Of a stretch of 32,241 nucleotides of DNA, positions 1-8,077 are shown piece after piece. The translations under genes were made by a program, and so were the position numbers. Location of the stretch: the NCBI GenBank assembly GCA_014879465.1, contig JACSSA010000104.1, forward strand, positions 1-32,241. The letters run 5' to 3'. The stretch's first letter is position 1, and each line of letters begins with the position of its first letter. The notes beneath the pieces are model-generated. The model did no database searches, was not told the DNA's origin, and worked only from the letters and a program-made list of their open reading frames with translations. The stretch is from Rhodothermales bacterium. Lineage in GTDB: Bacteria > Bacteroidota > Rhodothermia > Rhodothermales > BA12.

Positions 1-1293
<1,293 letters not shown>

Positions 1294-1302
1294 GGCACCC
1301 AG

Positions 1303-1362
1303 CGCCCAACGTCAAGCGATCAAACGGGGGAATCCCGCGCCGTTGACGCTTGGCGTTGGGCG
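1303..1362 (+). terminator. Large interrupted hairpin downstream of eno
   Basis: A 16-bp stem (CGCCCAACGTCAAGCG pairing with CGCTTGGCGTTGGGCG, one G/A difference) brackets an inner stem (TCAA-CGG with CCGTTGA) and a CGGG/CCCG tip. The right arm runs into a T-rich stretch (TTTGCTATATTGCGTTTTT), so an intrinsic terminator for eno is plausible. The T tract is interrupted, so efficiency is uncertain. Confidence 0.5.
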
Positions 1363-1373
1363 TTTGCTATATT
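1343..1373 (+). promoter_or_regulatory. Possible promoter of the ftsB-like gene, overlapping the eno hairpin
   Basis: TTGACG at 1343-1348 is followed 19 bases later by TATATT at 1368-1373, which runs on as TATATTGC. That partly resembles the Bacteroidota -7 pattern TAnnTTTG. The upstream box lies inside the right half of the eno hairpin. The predicted transcript would begin shortly before the ATG at 1392. Confidence 0.35.
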
Positions 1374-1391
1374 GCGTTTTTCCTCGCCGCG

Positions 1392-1694
1392 ATGGATCGC
1401 CGCAAACGGTTTCGCACATACGCACTCGTTGCGCTCGCACTCGGCGCTTTCGCGTGGGTGGCGTTCTTCGACACGCACAGCCTGATGAACCGGGTGCGGT
1501 GGAGCCGGGAGCTGACGCGGATGGAAGCGGAAAACGCCCGCCTCACCGCCGAGAACGCCCGTATCGAGGACGAGATCGCCCACGCCGACGAGCCGGAGGT
1601 GGTGGAGCGCGTGGCCCGCGAGCAGTACGGGATGCGCCGCCCCGGCGAAACCGTCTACCGCCTCGCCGTGGACAGCGCCGCGCTTTCTCGCTGA
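1392..1694 (+). CDS. FtsB/DivIC-family septum formation initiator
   Basis: A 100-residue bitopic membrane protein. Family members form part of the FtsQLB/DivIB-FtsL-DivIC divisome complex that activates septal peptidoglycan synthesis. A short basic cytoplasmic tail (MDRRKRFR) is followed by one membrane helix (about residues 9-26). A periplasmic coiled coil (about 38-65, rich in E-N-A-R-L heptads) comes next, then the family signature AREQYGMRRPGETVYRL. The ORF track starts at a TTG (1350), but that would add residues encoded inside the terminator hairpin, so I chose the ATG at 1392. lptD follows 15 bases downstream and probably shares the transcript. Family call is firm; FtsB versus DivIC naming is open. 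Confidence 0.88.
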   Translation: MDRRKRFRTYALVALALGAFAWVAFFDTHSLMNRVRWSRELTRMEAENARLTAENARIEDEIAHADEPEVVERVAREQYGMRRPGETVYRLAVDSAALSR

Positions 1695-1709
1695 CGCGCC
1701 GGCCTCCGG

Positions 1710-4523
1710 ATGCGTAGCGCGGGCGTTTGCGCGTTGAGCCTTCGGTTTCGTTTTGCTTGTCCTGTGCGCGCCGCCCTCGTCTTTCTGCTCGTGCTGCTGG
1801 TGCCGCCGATAGCGTCGGCGCAGGTGCGCCCGGATTCGTCCGGACGTTCGGGCACGCCGGGCCGTCCGGCGGTGATTTCGCTTGGCGATTCGCTACGGGT
1901 GGACACGTCGGGCGTGGCGACGGGCGACACGGCGCGGGCGGCCACGGGGCAGGGGCGGCTCTCGCGTCCCATCGACTTCAAGGCGGCGCGGCGCATCTCC
2001 ATCCGGTTTGACTCGACGGGCGCAGACGGCGAGCGGGTGGGCGATATTGCCCGCCTCGAACAGTCCGCCGAGGTCACCTACGGCAACCAGAAACTCGAAG
2101 CCGCCACCGTCGAACTGCTCTTCGACCGCGACGAACTCCGCGCCGAGGGGCTTCCGGTAGACACCGGCCTCGTCGGACGGCCCAAGCTCACGCAGGGCAC
2201 CGACGTGGTCGAGTCCGAACGGCTGTTCTTCAACCTCCGCACCGAGCGCGGGCGGTTTCTGCTGGCCCGCACCCGTTTCGAAGACGGCTTCATCCGCGCC
2301 CGGCAGGTCAAGATCGGCCCCGACTCGACGCTCTATGTGCGCGGCGGCGTCTTCACGACCTGCCCGTGCGTCGACGACCCGAGCTACAGCCTCCGCGCCG
2401 AGCGGATGAAGGTGGTGGACGGCAAGACCGTCTACACCGGCCCCATCCAGCTGTATCTCTTCAACATCCCGACGTTTCTCGTGTTGCCGTTTGGGATGCT
2501 GCCGACCACCGAGGGGCGGCGCACCGGCTTCCTCGCGCCTACTTACGGCGAGGACACCTACGGCTTTTACCTGCGCGGCCTCGGCTGGTACTGGTCGATC
2601 AGCCCGTACCTCGACGCCCAGCTCACCGGCGGCCTCTGGTCGAAGGGATCGTTTCAGGTGACGCCGCGCCTGCGCTACGCCCGCCGCTACCGCTACACCG
2701 GCAGCGTCGAACTCGACTACGCCCGCACCCGCACCGGCGAACCGACCGACCCGGACTACACCGTCGTGCCCGCCACGCGCCTCGCGTGGACGCACAGCCA
2801 GACGTTCGCGCCCACGACGAGCCTGTCGGCCAACGTCAACCTGTCCACCACCGGCTACCAGCGGTCGTTCTCCGAGACCCTCGCCCAGCGGGTGTCGCAG
2901 TCGGCCACGTCTACCGTCAACTTCTCCACGTCGTGGCCCAAGGCCGGACGGAGCCTGACCACCGCGTTCAACGCCACGACCAACTTCGTCAACGGCGCGG
3001 GCCAGCTGACGCTCCCGAGCCTGTCGTTCAGCCAGAGCAACCGCCAGCCGCTCAAACGGCGGAACGCGCCGTCGTCGGAGCGGCCGCGGTGGTACGAGAG
3101 CTTCAACTACAGCCTGTCGAGCACCGTCCAGAACAGCTTCTCCTTCACGCCGCTGCCGCAGGACACGCTGCTGAAGTACGACCCCGACGCCGCCACGTTC
3201 GCGTGGTACGACGCGCTCGTCGCGCCGTCGAAGTACCGCCGCGCCACCCGTTCGGCCACCGGCAACGGCTTCGACTTCCGCGCCGAACACGCCCTGCCCG
3301 TCGGCTTGTCGTTCACCTTGGATCGGTTTCGGACGACCGTTTCCGCCTCGGCGGCCTACAACGAGACGTGGCTGCTGGCCACCGAGCGCCTCGTGGCCGA
3401 CACCACGAGCGCCGCCGGGACGCTCCGGCAGCGGGTGGACGGCTTCTTCGCCTACCGCCGCGCCAATGCCTCGATCAGCGCTACGAGCACCGCCTACGGG
3501 ATTTTTCCGCTGCGGATCGGGCGGCTCGACGGGCTGCGCCACACGCTCCGCCCGTCGGTGGGGATGGCGTTCTCGCCCGACTACCAAGCCGACGTGTTCG
3601 GCTACATGCGCACCGTGACGCTCGGCGACGGCACGACGCGCCGCTACTCCATCGTGCCCGGAGCCACGCCGTCGCCCGCCACCGCCGCCGTCACGCTCGG
3701 CCTCGACAACGTGTTCGAGACGCGCATCCGCCGCGAAGATTCCACCGGCGTGGTGTCGCGCACGCCGCTGCAGCTGCTCTCGCTCGGCCTCAACACCGCC
3801 TACAACGCCGTCGCCGACAGTTTCCGCCTCGCGCCGGTGTCGTTCTCGGCGCGGACGAGCCTGTTCAACCGGCTGGAGGTCAACGCCAGCGGAAGCCTCT
3901 CGCCCTACCGCGTCTCCGGCGACGGCACGCGGCTCGTGGATCGGCTCGCCCTCGGCTACGACGGCGGCCTCGTGCTGCCCCGGCTGTCGTCGTTCAACGT
4001 CTCGGCGTCCACGCGCTTCTCCGGCGGGCGGCGCGGCGACCCGCGCCCGACGCAGCGGCAGAGCTTCGCCGCGTTCGTGCCCGGCGCGTTGCCCGGAACG
4101 CCGCTCGAAGGGCTGCCCGGCGGCGGCGCACCTGTCGGGCCGATGATTGGGGCCGCGCCCTACGCCGACTTCTCGATCCCGTGGTCGCTCAGCCTCACCG
4201 CCACGTATTCGAGCTTCGCGCCGCTGGCCGTCGTGACGCGCACGTTCACCGTCGGCAGCACGTTCGACCTCAACCTGACGCCGCGCTGGAAGGTGCAGGG
4301 CACGACCGGCCTCGACCTCGTGGCGCGGGCGATCTCCACCACCAACCTCGCCGTGCTGCGCGACTTCGACTGCTGGGAGATGTCGTTCTCGTGGGTGCCG
4401 TTCGGGGCGTACCAGAGCTACGGGTTCAACCTGCAGGTGAAGTCCGGCAAGCTGCGCGAGCTGCTGCGCATCCAGCAGCCCCGCCAAGACGCCCGCACCC
4501 GCCTCGGCAGCATCCTGCGGTGA
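1710..4523 (+). CDS. lptD: LptD-like LPS assembly outer-membrane protein
   Basis: A 937-residue outer-membrane beta-barrel of the LptD/OstA type, which inserts lipopolysaccharide into the outer leaflet. A signal peptide ends near PIASAQ (about residue 38). An OstA-like periplasmic domain follows (about 105-200, EVTYGNQKLEAATVELLF). Then comes the Bacteroidota-style plug and barrel entry with a Cys pair (FTTCPCVDDPSYSL) and NIPTFLVLPFGMLPTTEGRRTGFLAP. The remainder is a long alternating aromatic/polar barrel. The C-terminal CWEMSFSWVPFGAYQSYGFNLQVKSGKL is also typical. The ATG at 1710 gives a good signal peptide. The gene lies directly behind the ftsB-like gene and ends before a palindrome. 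The family call is strong; the exact LptD partner complex cannot be judged here. Confidence 0.88.
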   Translation: MRSAGVCALSLRFRFACPVRAALVFLLVLLVPPIASAQVRPDSSGRSGTPGRPAVISLGDSLRVDTSGVATGDTARAATGQGRLSRPIDFKAARRISIRFDSTGADGERVGDIARLEQSAEVTYGNQKLEAATVELLFDRDELRAEGLPVDTGLVGRPKLTQGTDVVESERLFFNLRTERGRFLLARTRFEDGFIRARQVKIGPDSTLYVRGGVFTTCPCVDDPSYSLRAERMKVVDGKTVYTGPIQLYLFNIPTFLVLPFGMLPTTEGRRTGFLAPTYGEDTYGFYLRGLGWYWSISPYLDAQLTGGLWSKGSFQVTPRLRYARRYRYTGSVELDYARTRTGEPTDPDYTVVPATRLAWTHSQTFAPTTSLSANVNLSTTGYQRSFSETLAQRVSQSATSTVNFSTSWPKAGRSLTTAFNATTNFVNGAGQLTLPSLSFSQSNRQPLKRRNAPSSERPRWYESFNYSLSSTVQNSFSFTPLPQDTLLKYDPDAATFAWYDALVAPSKYRRATRSATGNGFDFRAEHALPVGLSFTLDRFRTTVSASAAYNETWLLATERLVADTTSAAGTLRQRVDGFFAYRRANASISATSTAYGIFPLRIGRLDGLRHTLRPSVGMAFSPDYQADVFGYMRTVTLGDGTTRRYSIVPGATPSPATAAVTLGLDNVFETRIRREDSTGVVSRTPLQLLSLGLNTAYNAVADSFRLAPVSFSARTSLFNRLEVNASGSLSPYRVSGDGTRLVDRLALGYDGGLVLPRLSSFNVSASTRFSGGRRGDPRPTQRQSFAAFVPGALPGTPLEGLPGGGAPVGPMIGAAPYADFSIPWSLSLTATYSSFAPLAVVTRTFTVGSTFDLNLTPRWKVQGTTGLDLVARAISTTNLAVLRDFDCWEMSFSWVPFGAYQSYGFNLQVKSGKLRELLRIQQPRQDARTRLGSILR

Positions 4524-4530
4524 CGCTCCA

Positions 4531-4560
4531 CCCTGTCAGGGTTCACCGACCCTGACAGGG
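4531..4560. terminator. Perfect 12-bp palindrome between convergent genes
   Basis: CCCTGTCAGGGT, a 6-base loop, then ACCCTGACAGGG form a perfect stem between the stops of lptD (plus) and the dihydropyrimidinase gene (minus). It can terminate transcripts from both sides, although neither side has a strong T tract. Each arm is itself nearly palindromic. From memory, similar CCTGACAGG-type palindromes recur between genes in Bacteroidota, so it may be a REP-like unit. Confidence 0.6.
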
Positions 4561-4573
4561 TAAAACGAGGCGC

Positions 4574-5968
4574 TCACGCCCGGACGCCGGCGGTGGTGCG
4601 GGGGAGCCACTTGCCGCGGCCTTCCTGCCCGACGACCGTGTAGTCGTCCACGATGACTTCGCCGCGCGAGAGGGTTGTGCGGGAGAAGCCGGCGAGGTCG
4701 CGGCCCTCGAACGGGTTCCAGTCGGCGTTGGTCTCCATCGTGGCGGGGTCTACCCGGATGCGGTGCGTCGGGTGGACGATGGCGAGGTCGGCGTCCGCCC
4801 CCACTTGGATCGCGCCCTTGCGCGGGGCGAGGCCCATGATCTGCGCGGGGTTGGCCGAGAGCTTCTGCGCCAGTTCGACGAGCGTGAGCCGCCCTTCGAG
4901 CACGCCGTAGGTATAGACGACGGGCAGCAGCGTTTCCAGCCCCGGCATCCCCATCGGGATCTTCGTCCAGTCGCCGTTCCACATCGCCTTTTGCTCGCGC
5001 GTGAACGTGCAGGTGTCGGTGGAGACGACCGACACTTCGCCCGACTTCAGCCCTTCCCAGAGCCGCTCGACGTCGGCGGGCTTCTTGAGCTGCGGGCAGC
5101 AGGCGTAGAGGTGGCCGTCCGGCTCGGCAAACACCGAGTCGTCGAGCACGAGGTACTGGGCGCACGTCTCGGCGAACACGTTGACGCCGCGCGCCTGCGC
5201 CGCCCGCACGAGGTCGGTACCCTCGGCGGTGGACATGTGGACGATGTAGAGCGCCCCGCCGGTCACTTCGCACCACGCGATGGCCCGCTGGATGGCCTCG
5301 GCCTCGACGAAGTTGGGCCGGGTGATGGCGTGGAGCCGCGCGCCGTACTCCTGCATCAGCTCGGGCGTGTGGTGGCGGTCGATGAGTTCGTCGAGCACGC
5401 GGGCGGATTCGGCGTGGACGAGCAGCATCGCGCCGAGCTTCTTCATCCGCTCCAGCGTGTCGAACATCGCGCGGTCGTCGGACTGCCAGCCCTCCGACTC
5501 GTAGATCATGAACTCCTTGAACGTCGGGAAGCCTTGCTCCACCATCCCGGCGATCTGGTCCTTGTGCTCGGCCCAGCGCGTCACGCAGATGTGGAACGTG
5601 TAGTCGATCATCGCCTTGCCTTCCGCCTTCTTTTTCCAGTTGTCCGCGGCGTCTTGGAGGCTCTCGCCTGCGTACGGGATGGCGAAGTCGATGACGGTCG
5701 TGACGCCGCCGCGCGCCGCCGCCCGCGTGCCGGTGCGGTAGTCGTCGGCGGATACGGCCCCCATGAACGGCAGTTCGAGGTGGACGTGCACGTCGAGCAC
5801 GCCGGGCAGCACGATGTGCCCGGTGGCGTCGATGCGGCGGGCGGCGTCGGCGGAGGAGAGGTCGTCGGCGACGGCGGCGATGGTCTCGCCGACGATGCCA
5901 ATGTCGGCGCGAACGACGCCGCCCGGCGTCACCACGTCGCCGCCGTGGATGATCGTGTCGAAGGTCAT
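4574..5968 (-). CDS. Dihydropyrimidinase / D-hydantoinase
   Basis: A 464-residue cyclic amidohydrolase. It would open dihydrouracil or dihydrothymine to N-carbamoyl-beta-alanine or its methyl homologue, the second step of reductive pyrimidine degradation. Metal and active-site residues are visible: HVH (H61, H63), the lysine expected to be carbamylated (K151 in FPTFKEFM), H185 (LLVHAES), H244 (YIVHMS) and D318 (STDTC). The C-terminal RGEVIVDD is typical of the family. The ORF track extends to 6022, but MTFDTIIHGG at 5968 is the family N-terminus, so I start there. It is the last gene of the catabolic run and is separated from the aminotransferase gene by a GIY-YIG gene and repeats. Allantoinase or hydantoinase activity on other rings remains possible; the neighbours favour pyrimidines. 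Confidence 0.9.
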   Translation of the reverse strand: MTFDTIIHGGDVVTPGGVVRADIGIVGETIAAVADDLSSADAARRIDATGHIVLPGVLDVHVHLELPFMGAVSADDYRTGTRAAARGGVTTVIDFAIPYAGESLQDAADNWKKKAEGKAMIDYTFHICVTRWAEHKDQIAGMVEQGFPTFKEFMIYESEGWQSDDRAMFDTLERMKKLGAMLLVHAESARVLDELIDRHHTPELMQEYGARLHAITRPNFVEAEAIQRAIAWCEVTGGALYIVHMSTAEGTDLVRAAQARGVNVFAETCAQYLVLDDSVFAEPDGHLYACCPQLKKPADVERLWEGLKSGEVSVVSTDTCTFTREQKAMWNGDWTKIPMGMPGLETLLPVVYTYGVLEGRLTLVELAQKLSANPAQIMGLAPRKGAIQVGADADLAIVHPTHRIRVDPATMETNADWNPFEGRDLAGFSRTTLSRGEVIVDDYTVVGQEGRGKWLPRTTAGVRA

Positions 5969-6000
5969 AACGAAAGTCCGAAGGTCGAAGGGTGATGAAG
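5969..6000. repeat. Degenerate GAAGG-type short repeats at the dihydropyrimidinase start
   Basis: Directly upstream of the minus-strand start codon, the plus strand reads as loosely repeated CGAAAGTC / CGAAGGTC / GAAGGGTG units. They resemble, in worn form, the GTGCGAA heptamers next to the NAD kinase start and a similar tract next to the beta-ureidopropionase start. Confidence 0.35.
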
Positions 6001-6036
6001 GATGTCTCTTTGGCTGGGCCAATCCTCAGCGGGTCT

Positions 6037-6120
6037 GTCGTGGCGAGCGAAGCGAAGCCATCTCGTAGGTATGGCGCAAAAGCGACGAGTTTGCTGCACC
6101 GCTTCGCCCTTCACAATGAA
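6037..6120 (+). repeat. Dispersed repeat, copy 1 (about 84 bp)
   Basis: Begins GTCGTGGCGAGCGAAGCGAA and continues GCCATCTCGT. This 30-base left end differs at only two positions from the copy at 31709-31738. The body and right end (GACGAG..GCTGCACCGCTTCGCC) align with that copy more loosely. It lies 25 bases beyond the GIY-YIG stop codon. Confidence 0.7.
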
Positions 6121-6144
6121 AACGTCGGGCGTTCCCGTTGGGCT

Positions 6145-6432
6145 CTAAGGAAGGAGATCAGAGGAGAGATCGCGCCACATGGGGTTGAGGGCGTGGATGA
6201 GGGCTTCTTTTCGAGCACGAGAGCCGCCCTTGATCTGCTTCTCGCGTGCAATGGCGCTGTGAATGTCGTCGAACGTCTCGAAGTACAGCAGATCGGTGAC
6301 GTTGTAGCGCTTCGTGAACCCCGCCACCGACGCCGAACGATGCGCCTCGACCCTGCGGGCAAGGTTTCGTGTGACTCCGGTGTACAGCACCGTTCGCCGA
6401 GCATTGGAGAGCAAATACACGAAGTACGGCAT
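6145..6432 (-). CDS. GIY-YIG nuclease family protein (COG2827-type)
   Basis: A 95-residue single-domain protein. Its N-terminus, MPYFVYLLSN followed by LYTGVTRNLARRVEAHR, supplies the GIY-YIG core (Tyr-hairpin, T-G-V-T, catalytic Arg on the first helix). A later REKQIKG and a C-terminal NPMWRDL complete the small stand-alone family often annotated as putative endonuclease. The ORF track runs to 6579, but residues before MPYF are encoded by repeat DNA, so I use the ATG at 6432. Copies of a dispersed repeat lie on both sides, 25 and 31 bases away, in the middle of the pyrimidine cluster. Substrate and role are unknown; mobilisation or repair are both possible. Confidence 0.85.
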   Translation of the reverse strand: MPYFVYLLSNARRTVLYTGVTRNLARRVEAHRSASVAGFTKRYNVTDLLYFETFDDIHSAIAREKQIKGGSRARKEALIHALNPMWRDLSSDLLP

Positions 6433-6463
6433 CGGGCTGAGCGCCTTCAATCTACGCTTCCGT

Positions 6464-6583
6464 GTCATTGCGAGGAGGCCCACAGGGCCGACGCGGCAAT
6501 CTGGATCGATGGGCACGGCGTGGGTCGAAGGAGGTTCAGGTCGTCGGGCCAGATTGCTTCGTCGCTCCGCTCCTCGCAACGAC
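6464..6583. repeat. Dispersed repeat, copy 2 (inverted-arm form)
   Basis: The left arm GTCATTGCGAGGAGGCCCAC...GCGGCAATCTGG (6464-6504) is inverted relative to the right arm CCAGATTGCTTCGTCGCTCC...CGCAACGAC (6549-6583). The ends form a stem with the terminal motif GTC(A)TTGCGAGGAG. It starts 31 bases upstream of the GIY-YIG start codon. Confidence 0.7.
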
Positions 6584-6621
6584 GGGGTGAGGATGGTTGG
6601 GATGCAAAGGGGTTGGTTCGT

Positions 6622-6656
6622 CCAGATGGCTTCGTCGCCGCGCTCCTTGCAACGAC
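6622..6656 (+). repeat. Solo right arm of the same repeat family
   Basis: CCAGATGGCTTCGTCGCCGC... ending CTTGCAACGAC matches the right arm of the neighbouring repeat (6549-6583) with a few substitutions. It sits just beyond the aminotransferase stop codon and no matching left arm is seen beside it. Confidence 0.6.
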
Positions 6657-6669
6657 ACGGAAGCTGTCG

Positions 6670-8019
6670 TCAGGCGGCGGAGCCGAAGGCGTGGTCGAAG
6701 GCGTCGAGGGCGTAGTCCACGTCGGCCTTGGTGAGGCACATCGGAGGCTTGATGCGCAGCACGTTGCCGTCGAGGCCGCCCTTGCCCACCAGCACCGACT
6801 GCTCGCGCATCGCCTCCATCACCGCCGCCGTCTCCTCCTTCGCAGGCTCCTTGGTGGTGCGGTCGCGCACGAGTTCGATGCCCAGCATCAGGCCCTTGCC
6901 GCGCACGTCGCCGACCAGCGCGTGCCGCTCCTTGAGGCGCTCCAGCCCGGCCTTGAAGTGCCCGCCGACGATCCGGCAGTTCTCCTGCAAGCCGTCTTCG
7001 TCGATCGCCTCCAGCACGGCGAGGCCTGCGGCCATGCTCACCGGGTTGCCGCCGTAGGTGTTGAAGTGGATGCGCTGCGCGAGCGTCTCGGCGATCTCGC
7101 GGCGGGTGGTGACCGCCGCCAGCGGCGCGCCGTTGCCGATGCCCTTGGCCATCGTCACGATGTCGGGCATCACGCCGAAGCCCTCGAAGCCCCAGTAGTG
7201 GTCGCCAGTGCGCCCAAAGCCCGTCTGCACCTCGTCGGCGATGCAGAGGCCGCCGTGCTCGCGCGCCACCGCGTAGGCCCGCTGGAGGTAGTCGCCGCGC
7301 CCGTGCGTGACGCCGCCCACGCCCTGCATCGGCTCGGCGATGAACGCGGCGATCTTGCCGGGCGTGCTGAAGCGGATGAGCGAGCGGATGTCGTCGGCGC
7401 TCTTGGCCGCGATCTCCTCGTCGGTGCCGCCGAACGGGCTGCGGTACGGGTCGGGGTTGATGGCGTGGTGGATGCCGCCGCCGACCTGCGTCGGGTACTT
7501 CCAGGTGTGGTGGCTGGTAAGGCCCATCGCCGTCGGCGAGCCGCCGTGGTAGGCGTTGCGCAGCGCGATCACGTCGCTGTGACCCGTGTAGAGCCGCGCC
7601 ATCGCAATGGCGAGGTCGTTGGCCTCGGAGCCGCTGTTGACGAAGTACGTCACGTCCAGCCCGTCGGGCATCCGCGCGGCCAGCGCCTCGGCGAAGCGCG
7701 GCATGTTCGGGTGGAGGTAGATCGTCGTGGTGTGCGCGAGCGTGGCGAGCTGCTGCTGCATCGCCGCCGTGATCTTGGGGTGGGCGTGGCCGCAGGAGAC
7801 GGTCACGATCCCGCCGAAGAGGTCGAGGTAGCGATGCCCGCCGTCGTCGTAGAGGTACTGCATGTGCCCTTCCACGATCATGATCGGCTCCTTGTAGATC
7901 GTGAAGAGCGCCGGGTTGGCGTACTGCCGCCGCAGCGCGAGCACCTCGTCGCGCGAGGGGCCGTCGTAGGGGCGCGGCACATGGTCGGTGGGCGGAAGAG
8001 CAGCGGCGGTGGCAAGCAT
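6670..8019 (-). CDS. Class III aminotransferase, AGXT2-like (beta-alanine / 3-aminoisobutyrate type)
   Basis: A 449-residue PLP enzyme of the omega-aminotransferase class. The PLP lysine is K292 (TMAKGIGNGAP) and the ring-stacking/acid motif is ADEVQTGFGR (D262). The cofactor phosphate loop NSGSEAND (about 128-135) is present. The sequence style (YLDLFGGIVTVSCGHAHP, YLHPNMPRF) is that of alanine-glyoxylate aminotransferase 2 / 3-amino-2-methylpropionate-pyruvate transaminase. In this cluster it would convert beta-alanine or 3-aminoisobutyrate to malonate or methylmalonate semialdehyde. The ORF track extends upstream to 8289, overlapping the permease gene; the ATG at 8019 gives a sensible N-terminus and a 58-base gap. 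Exact amino donor and acceptor cannot be read from sequence. Confidence 0.9.
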   Translation of the reverse strand: MLATAAALPPTDHVPRPYDGPSRDEVLALRRQYANPALFTIYKEPIMIVEGHMQYLYDDGGHRYLDLFGGIVTVSCGHAHPKITAAMQQQLATLAHTTTIYLHPNMPRFAEALAARMPDGLDVTYFVNSGSEANDLAIAMARLYTGHSDVIALRNAYHGGSPTAMGLTSHHTWKYPTQVGGGIHHAINPDPYRSPFGGTDEEIAAKSADDIRSLIRFSTPGKIAAFIAEPMQGVGGVTHGRGDYLQRAYAVAREHGGLCIADEVQTGFGRTGDHYWGFEGFGVMPDIVTMAKGIGNGAPLAAVTTRREIAETLAQRIHFNTYGGNPVSMAAGLAVLEAIDEDGLQENCRIVGGHFKAGLERLKERHALVGDVRGKGLMLGIELVRDRTTKEPAKEETAAVMEAMREQSVLVGKGGLDGNVLRIKPPMCLTKADVDYALDAFDHAFGSAA

Positions 8020-8077
8020 CGGGCGAAGGGAATGAATCGAGGAAAAAACGGGCGGAGGGTTGCGAGGGCGCGGCGCG

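Noticed and set aside
1893-4487. 864-codon minus-strand open frame opposite lptD
   Set aside because: Arg/Gly/Glu/His-rich translation with no motif; it is a high-GC shadow of lptD, which has a clear signal peptide and LptD motifs.
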